Shown here piece by piece: positions 55,948-64,000 of a stretch of DNA of 64,000 nucleotides. A program made the position numbers and the translations under genes. How positions within the stretch are numbered: the first letter of the stretch is position 1; every line of letters begins with the position of its first letter. Where the stretch lies: NCBI GenBank assembly GCA_911728455.2, contig OU452226.1:9957498-10021497 (forward strand), in the 5' to 3' direction. Source of the stretch: Marthasterias glacialis. Lineage: Eukaryota > Echinodermata > Asteroidea > Forcipulatida > Asteriidae. The notes under the pieces were generated by a model. It ran no database searches. It was given only the letters and a program-made list of their open reading frames with translations, and was not told where the DNA came from.

Positions 55948-57173
55948 TTATAATCTGGACATGAGATCGTTTCTGGACATACGCCCCCATCGGTTTCTAA
56001 CGAAGTGAGTTTAGGCATAAAGAAAAGACCACGGTCCTTTCTCTATGGTTTAGGCAACCATTTCTCGGTGTTGAGGTTAGACATTCTTTCATTTATATTG
56101 GTTTATTTCTATTATGAATCGCAGCCAATTAATAGCTGAATTGTACATGTTACACTAAAATCTTAATACATATAGTTTTTTTTTAAGAAACAAAGTAGAC
56201 TTTAAGTCTGTCACAAATTTCTTATGAATTTTAACCCGTTCTTTGACGAAAATATCATAGAAATTACCGGTCACTGCTGGAAAGTTTGATCCTTTTGCGC
56301 AGAGAAGCGCGTTCTAAACCCCACGCAACGTTTCGTCACAATGTGTTGGCTATAAATTTTGCGCAGCTTTTCTTTTTTTCTGCAAGGTTACAAAAGGTGA
56401 AGATTCAAGTCTCTGTTCTGTGCAGAGACCTACTTATGGGCGGTGTTCCATGCCACCCCCTTTTTGTCTTCTACATTTTTATAACCGTTAATTGTCGTAA
56501 ATTTTGCCTTATAGATTTCTCATGAGCCAATTGTTTTGATAGTTGACAGGAGTCCAACTTTGACTTTCGTTTTTCCCCCGATCACGTTTCAAACCTCGAA
56601 CGGATTGTGAAATAACCTGACAAGGTTCGCTCTGAACACCTGCGCTCATGAATCAGATTTTGATGTCGACGTGTTATTATTGGTCGTGTCACGAGGGCAT
56701 TAAGGAGATCATACTTGATGACGAACAAAACTCACCGATAGAGTAAAATAATCCTATGAAAACTCACGTAAGTAAAGAAAAAATGATTTACGGCAACCAT
56801 GTGGCATCAGATCTCTTTTGAGAATTTGTTGTGGATCTGAGAAGAGACGGTGGTTACAAAATGAGCCACCACTCTACTCAAAAGAGATATTTTATATCAC
56901 TATGCAAAACAAAAACAAACCAAAAACTCCCGCTTACAGTAGTATTATTCTTAAACGCATTTTTCACAATAATACGATCATGTGCAATGAATTGAGTATT
57001 AGATACGCTCACAGACTATCAGTGCTGTGGAGTATTATTCATCTAATAATGTGGTAGCTACGGCAAAGGCACAACCAAACCAGATTCACTCTCATTATAA
57101 AAAAAACAATAACAATAAATAAAAAACATCAACAACAACTACAACCATTACAACAATTGGCCATTTACAAATC

Positions 57174-57371
57174 TGGGCCCAGCTTCATAGACCTGTGTAA
57201 ACAAACAAACAAAAGTAGCTTAGCACAAAACCATTTTGCTTACCAAAATATGGTTACCAACCAAAATGTAACATGTTTCGTCTACGACTGGTTTCCTGCT
57301 TATTTTTTTTTTTTTACTTAGTTTGTTGAGCAACATGTTCTGCTTAAGCAGCCCTATGAAATTGGGACCTT
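57174..57371 (+). mobile_element. MITE of the same family, copy 3
   Basis: GGGCCCAGCTTCATAGACC to CCTATGAAATTGGGACC, with GCTTAAGCAG near the right end. Confidence 0.6.
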
Positions 57372-60300
57372 ACGTCATGGATGCTAGTCTATGGGATGAC
57401 TACATTTTTCAACAGATAAGTCATAAATAACTTTTAAGTCGTAGCTTTTCGAGTTTCTTCAACTCGGAAAAACCTACAGGAAACTCAGGTGGAAATGGAG
57501 CAAAGACCACCCGTCTATGGTTGACAAGGGAAGATGTCCACAAGTCAACAGTTTATACAGGTTGATCAAAAACTTGGAAACCTATCATTTCGATGAAAAC
57601 GTCGTAGATTAATTCTGGCATTACGTTTCTTGAAATCTAGAGGGGTGTTTGTGGAAGGAACGTGCTGTACCTCCTGATTCCCTTCGAGATTCCCTTTAAA
57701 GTAGAACAGTGCCTCCTGATTCTGGCTGAGCCAGGTGGGCTGACAAATGACTCCACGGCGGATGTTTAGTCACTGACAAAAATGTAACTTGAACTTCTGT
57801 GCATTTTATACAAGCAGATCATTGAAGTTCACTAATGCAATTCTCGACACTAACAAGTCAACACGTTAGTGTTAAATTAATATTTTAGCGGGAATGAAAC
57901 CTGATTATGAGGGACTCAGCCTTTATGTGATGGACAAAACCCTTAAAAGTATGAGAACAAAAGGATTTCTTAATTTTGTTAGGTAAGCCATGGTATTTCA
58001 AGCTTATATATAATTTTTAAATATGCTTTTAACACTGTAACGAATAATGTACTCAGTACAACATAATTTAAGCCACAAACACGATTTTCTGTGTATCACA
58101 ATGTCATGTAATGTACAGGTACACTCTGGTCCACTTGTTATACAAACAGTGCCACCCAGGGTTTAAGGAATTCCGGATTTTTCGGATCACACACTCTCTA
58201 AAAGTCGACTGGAGGGGCGCCCTCAATGTCAGAGTTAGGTGTTTACCCGGTACAGTCTGAAACGAGACGTTATTTCCAACTTTAAAGTTAACATAACCTG
58301 ATGGGACAAGCCCAGTACGATATGACGAATCAAGAAGACGATACAGTATGGATCAATCATGAATAAACACGTCCTTAATTAATGACAAACGTAACAGGTG
58401 CGTCCTATATCACTATAAAGCCATCCATGTCAGTGTACACGCGTTTTAAGGGCGGGACGTAGTTCTATTTTAAGAGGTTAAGAGGGTGACGCAATTCGTA
58501 AGTTACAACAATTAGTGAAAGCATGTTAGCGATGCTCTCAATATTAACTCTTTTGTTTTACCTATTTTTCATATTTATTAAGACTGTGGTAAAGATGAGT
58601 TCAACCCTATTTTTAGATTTTCAAAATTACTAAAGCGGCAAACAATTTCACTTGAGATAATAAAAAAAGAATAAATACAATAACGTCTTCAGCGTTTACT
58701 ACTATCAACTCCGTTTTTAAAAGTGTGATTACTGTTCCACCAGTCGTGAAATTCCTTCGGCGACACATTGGGGGCCGGGGGTAACGCAGAAAGGGAGTGT
58801 TAGAGGTAAGGGTTTCTGTCTTTAATTGAAAAGCTGCGCTAGAAAATGCCCCTTTCCAGTTGTCACTGCGAATAAGCTCTCTCCTCGGAGGGGGGGATGA
58901 TAAAACTTACACCGCCTGATTCTTGCCAAACTGTTTCTCTGAACCGATGACGACAGATGATGACGACAGATAATGCTGTTTCAAAAGGAAAACACACACA
59001 CAAACCTTGTGCATTTGCCATGCAAGATTGTTTGTACATGGCTGGTGGGCGTGAGATAAGGTCGGGAGTCCGGACACTAACTCATGATTAGTTTTTAATT
59101 AACTACCACTAATCGTTGACATATTTTTTTTTCGTGCAATATCTCTCATTATGAAAGCTTATAACTTTCTCGAATCTATAACTTTTTAAAATTTAAATCT
59201 AAATTTTCGGTTCAAATCGGCCAAATAGCGGACCTAGCATCAGTAAAATGAATTAATGTGTCTGAAATGCCGATATTTACAAAAAAGACACATGATGGCC
59301 AAAATAGTATGGGTATGGTTTTTAAGAATAATCATACTCTGTGTCAACAAAACGAAACAAAACAATCATGTTCTCTTTCCTTACAAGTAACAAATTTACG
59401 TTTACCTGTGTAGGATGTTAAGCGTTACATTTCGTTACTGAAAAATAGGCCGAGGACCAATGGGTTCGCGTATACCGTCCGTATGTTAACCAGTCATTTT
59501 GTTCAAATGAAAAATACAATTTTGATATTTTGTTTTTGGTAACACTAAAAAAAAAATCAACGGTATTTACTTCCCATTTTCTTTCGACCAACATAGCGCA
59601 TGTTTTGGATCGGTTGGTGACCGGTGTCACCACGAACCCCCTAACTGCTGTGACTTTTCATTAGCGAAATATCCACCAAGGGTCAACGACCTATGTCACC
59701 TTGGCATAAATGTGACTTCCGAACGGGACATGGAATGAGCAAAGAATGGAATGTCTCACGCACACACAAAGGTAACGTGGACAAAAAAAAATGAAAACAC
59801 TAACTTTATACACCCTAACGTAACTTAATCATGACGGTCACCCCACGGCCAGATGACTGGAACTGAAAAAATGTGCCCAACAGTTTTTCCTTGAGGTAAA
59901 AGGATAAGGGTGTACGTGATCTTCACAAACAACACCGTATTAATTCACCCGTCGGGTGTGAGGAGACTTCTTGGAGTACGGTACATTTTATGTCTTACGA
60001 TACTTGAAGAAGAAAAAACACACCAACAGTTGGATGTTGTGGAAGGAAGGCCATGACTCATAAAATCACTATTTCTGCACGGATTTATGGTTAGAAAAGG
60101 AGGATTTTGAAATGTCATCAGGGAAAGTCAAGAAAGTCGCCATGGCCGAGGTCTGACTGCCTTAGTTCTGCTCCTTTCCTTATACCCATTTCCACCCGTC
60201 ATACACTGCTTCTGTTCAGTAATTGTATATTTGTGTGTTAGTATTGCTATTTTTAGCCTGTTAAATGAGAAAGACTCTGGGTCAAAACATACGGCTATTA

Positions 60301-61129
60301 ACAATTTTTGCATCTATGCCATAGGCCATTTGTTATGTAGGCAGTTTGCGGCTGCTGATTGAGCCCTTTTGGTATGGAAACAAAAATATTTAATTAATTT
60401 ATCTATTTATTAATTAAGAAAGGTGTAAACAAGCTCTGTATTTTTCAACTTACAGGTCTCCCTCCTGACGGCGGGGGAAAAGTTTTATATTAGTTTGTGT
60501 TTTACGGGGCCGTCTCTCCAATCTTCAAGAAAGAAATGTTCAGTATCAACTCCGAGGAAACACGTTTTCAATGGCATGTAAGTGGTGTTTAAACTTGGAA
60601 ACAGAGTATAGGATTTGAAATAGTCACACACCGAAAAAATACAATGATGAGTTTTAATCTGAAAGCTCGCTGCTTTTAAAGTTAATACCAGTACCAAGCC
60701 TCCGGAGAAATAGTTCCGCCTGAAATACAGTCAAAGTCAGAATAACAGCATTCGGAGACTGCGGCGTTTCGAGTGATTGCGTAAGTACCGGTGGGTGCTG
60801 ATGCAATCGAAACAGGTTGTGAACATTCCCCCAAATCCTCAAACTAATAAAAACGCTTTGCGTTGTTGTCGTCAAATTCCTCACCGAATTCGCTGAATTT
60901 TGCACAGTTTTGTTGTTTTATGGCGTCTTTACTGTAAAATATTATTAACAATAAATTACAACGTGTAAGGTGCTATTCCGTCAAGATCACAGCGAAAACT
61001 ATAGAGGGCGAGATGAAACTTCTCTTAAAAAAAAAAAACAGTGGCACGTGTATAAAGTAATGTTTGAGGCTTTGCATGGTGTGGCTACAGATAGTTACTA
61101 TTACCAGTAAAACCTGCAGGTATACAATC

Positions 61130-61400
61130 ATCTATTTTAGGTGTGTTGGCCCTGAAACGAGCCGATGTTGTGGCCTCGACGTTTCGAACAGTATCCTGTG
61201 GGTAGATGACGTTTTTGGAGTCGGAAGTGCAGTGTCACAAATGTTCATGTACATAATGTGTACCATTCCTTTATATTGCACTTCCGGCTCCAAAACGTCA
61301 TCACTTACCAACAAGATAGCCTACTCTGCTCGTCTTTATACTCTTTCTCCCGAAGACGAGCAGAGTATACTAATCGAAACGTCGCCAGACCACAACAATG
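61130..61400. repeat. pair of inverted GAAACGTCG-type motifs with hairpin
   Basis: CCTCGACGTTTCGAACAGTA (61174-61193) and the inverse-type CCCGAAGACGAG...AATCGAAACGTCG (61349-61385). Between them ACTTCCGGCTCCAAAACGTC mirrors GACGTTTTTGGAGTCGGAAG, and TACTCTGCTCGTC mirrors GACGAGCAGAGTA. Possibly terminal repeats of a Penelope-like element. Confidence 0.45.
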
Positions 61401-62719
61401 GCTCTCTTCATAGCCAACGCTCCTTTCTTAAGAGATTACACATAAGTTCACTACAGGCCTACCGGTAGTTTAGTTACTACCCACAGTGATGAACTTTCTC
61501 CTCAGTAAAGACAAAAATGTTCAAGTATATTTGAAACCCGACAGCCGGCACCTCCCAAAAGACACTTCCAGAAATCATGCCAAGCAGTTCTTCTTAAATT
61601 AGTCATCGCTCGATCCTAGGCAACATGGATCCAGAATTCTTCCCCCAAAGCCTCCAAGGGTAAAAATTCATCCCCGAGACAAACATCTCCTTCAATTACT
61701 TACAGAAACATTCAACAGCGAACACTCGTCAAAAATGTCACAAATTACAGAAAGCACATGGCGTTGGTAGCATCTTGGCATCTTGCCGCTGTTTCTTGGT
61801 AAGGTAATATGCTTATAGCTCACATTGGATTCAATATAATATTATATCAACCATGTTTTCGACTTTCAACTTTGAAATTGACGTTTACTATTACGTTACA
61901 AGTTTTTTTTTAAAAACAAGCATCAAAATGACATGACACCGACGGATTAGTGCAAGCTGACAGTGTCGGGATTCGCCATGAGTTGGTGTTGTACGCCATA
62001 ACGAAATCGTTGACACACAAACCACTATACCTAGCGTGACTAGAATGACAGTCCCATGTCTACCAGATAACCCAAATAGTCTGCATTAGTGCTTTTTCTT
62101 TTTATGGAAAAAAATGAAATTGAATCTTTTGAATTTAGCATTTCTTGATAACTTTTTTCCAGCCGCGTGCAATGACTTAGTACACAAAAAATCACAAAGT
62201 ATAAACAAACAATAAAACATAATTATACAAGATTAATTTTGGGGTGCTAGTGCCGTATACTGTGTCATGTAGCAGGCACATATACTTTTTGGCCGTGGCA
62301 AAGTTGGCAAGCGTTTTTCTTGATTGAAAATACCTTTGCCCAGATTGAACATTCTGCAAATCGCTTCCAATTTCAAACCGCCTTCAACAGGCCATAAATC
62401 TCCAACCCAAGACCAGACGGCTACAATACTTCGGAGCGTTGGTTTATATACAGAGTAAATAAGTTCACGGCCGGCTTGGAATGTACTGAACTCTCTCTCC
62501 TCCCCGCCTCGGTTTATTTGTATGACCTACATTTCCCATGCAACTTCCCCGTATTCCAAGGTATACATGCCATTAATTAAACCGCTCAATCAGTAAAAGA
62601 AAGCCACAAACAGAAAACCATGAGCAACATTGCATAAATCAATCACTCCAAATATGGCTTACGTGCCCAACGCCACCACAAGCCCCTCAACCTCTTTGCC
62701 CTACTTCCTCCGTGCCGAT

Positions 62720-63171
62720 GTTCCGTCCCCGCATGTAGTTCCAACTTTGAAATCGTCCCAACTATAGTTGGGACCGGTCCCAGCTTGAGTGTTACAGTTG
62801 GGACGGCCCAACTATAGCTGGGATTGTATGATGTAAATGGCCACAGTAACTGGACCTCTACAGTGATTTTCTATCCACTGGTTTCTCTCGGCTTACAACT
62901 GTACGGGGCGTGATACACAGTAATTCTCATGGAAGAACTTGACAAAAGACTTGAGAAGCATCAATGTTTCTCCACTATGTAACTCAACTGAAATATACCC
63001 TCTCACCACCCATGGAGGGAAGAAATAACCACCGGCAGTCTAGGTGCGACCAGGTCCAATGCTTTGTACTGTGTAACAAGCTGGTTCCGTGCTTGGTGAC
63101 AGATCTCTATAGATCCATAGTTGGGACGTCTCAACAGTTGTGACTGGTCCCAACTACAGTTGGGACGGAAC
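62720..63171. mobile_element. 452-bp MITE with subterminal CCCAACTATAGTTGGGA palindromes
   Basis: Ends GTTCCGTCCC and GGGACGGAAC. Near both ends lie CCCAACTATAGTTGGGACC, GTTGGGACGGCCCAACTATA, GTTGGGACGTCTCAACAG and TCCCAACTACAGTTGGGACG, so the subterminal regions are themselves palindromic. No ORF. Confidence 0.65.
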
Positions 63172-64000
63172 ACCTGGCCTACCGGTTTGCCTTGAGTTTT
63201 TTTTTACTACATGTACATGTACACTGTTAAAATATAACCACGGACATATCAGAAACACAATAACACCGTAAAACTTCGTTCACCGTCCTTGACCTCAGGA
63301 ATGGCAGGTCGCAGTGTGGGCTGCAATGCGACCCGTTCAATCTGGAACTAAACCCAGATTTACGGGAACATTGAATATTTGATTACTTGAAGTGCACTCA
63401 GCAACTTCCATAAGGGATGTACATGTATACGCCAAACCAGCTGGCAAAGGAACATCTCTATCATTGGTTTAATGTATGATGTTGGTGAACGGCACAAAGA
63501 TCAATCAAAACACAGTTTAATCAGAAACTGAACAACAAGATTTATTTTGGGAGAGCGGTCCAGGATTTGAATTCCGCGACTTTTCCCTGAAGTAGAGACA
63601 AACTAGAAAACCAGACTGTCGATTATAAATCACACGTGAAAGAACATCGCTCTCCACCTATCAAAGACATGCATGAACCCTTGCTCTAAATGTAAGAGCA
63701 CCCTCGTCTTGGTTAAAGCATACTTGGTCCGTTGAAGATAACGGGCACCAGTTTACATTGTAGACACATTTAACGGGCCCATTGACCAATGGAATTCGCG
63801 AACCAAGTCACATGCCAATATTCGAATATTGAAGTAGTAAAGAATTTGCTTCGATTTGTTTGGTTAAAGTTGCAGGTTCAACTAACGATAACTGTTCGGA
63901 TACATTCGGGTTTTTTTTTATTCAACGGAAGCTGCGCAATCAAGATGGCTGCTTGTTTTTGTTTTGTGCAAAACTTATTATAATGTTGTGCATCCGAAGA

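Larger units (their letters stand above)
50600..64000. other. gene-poor right end
   Basis: Apart from the repeats listed, no exon with coding-like composition and splice borders was found on either strand. Short ORFs here are AT-rich, low in complexity or inside repeats. Single exons of long genes could have been missed. Confidence 0.45.

Noticed and set aside
61064-61468. 134-codon plus-strand ORF
   Set aside because: Covers the inverted Penelope-like repeats; peptide lacks any reverse-transcriptase or endonuclease motif.

Overview
The window is eukaryotic nuclear DNA from an animal. Genes are split by introns with GT-AG borders, intergenic DNA is AT-rich, and short interspersed repeats are everywhere (MITE-like inverted-repeat elements, tRNA-derived SINEs, minisatellites). 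Protein families (two furin-activated matrix metalloproteinases, a GT31 glycosyltransferase, a cholesterol-oxidase-type flavoenzyme) and repeat style suggest a marine invertebrate deuterostome. An echinoderm such as a sea star is my best guess; this is inference, not proof.

Layout. 1-9000: repeats plus one possible two-exon gene fragment (about 1133-2182), a 146-bp palindrome (456-601) and a degenerate minisatellite (4870-5440). 9042-10130, minus strand: an intronless beta-1,3-galactosyltransferase-like gene. 10.1-16.5 kb: nested MITEs and simple repeats. 16573-22789, plus strand: a nine-exon gene whose exons join in phase into a 600-residue GMC/cholesterol-oxidase-type FAD enzyme. 26774-35667 and 40538-49742, plus strand: two tandem eight-exon matrix metalloproteinase genes (538 and 598 residues) with the same intron phases, clearly a local duplication. 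50-64 kb: no convincing gene, only a frame-broken Glu-Pro repeat ORF and many repeats.

The MMP pair and the galactosyltransferase both belong to the secretory/cell-surface side of the cell: MMPs cut extracellular matrix or surface proteins, and GT31 enzymes build glycans in the Golgi. The flavoenzyme has no signal peptide and may be cytosolic or membrane-tethered by N-myristoylation. There is no operon-like logic; neighbours are not expected to share a pathway.

The observations most worth following up are: the animal cholesterol-oxidase-like enzyme with a five-cysteine cluster; the MMP pair with an altered cysteine switch and an extra furin-type site in one copy; two copies of a foldback element built of short GTCCGAC units; and at least eight dispersed hairpin-plus-GAAACGTC motifs that resemble the hammerhead-type termini of Penelope-like elements. 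Exon borders were derived by hand from reading frame, phase and splice consensus; no transcript evidence was available.
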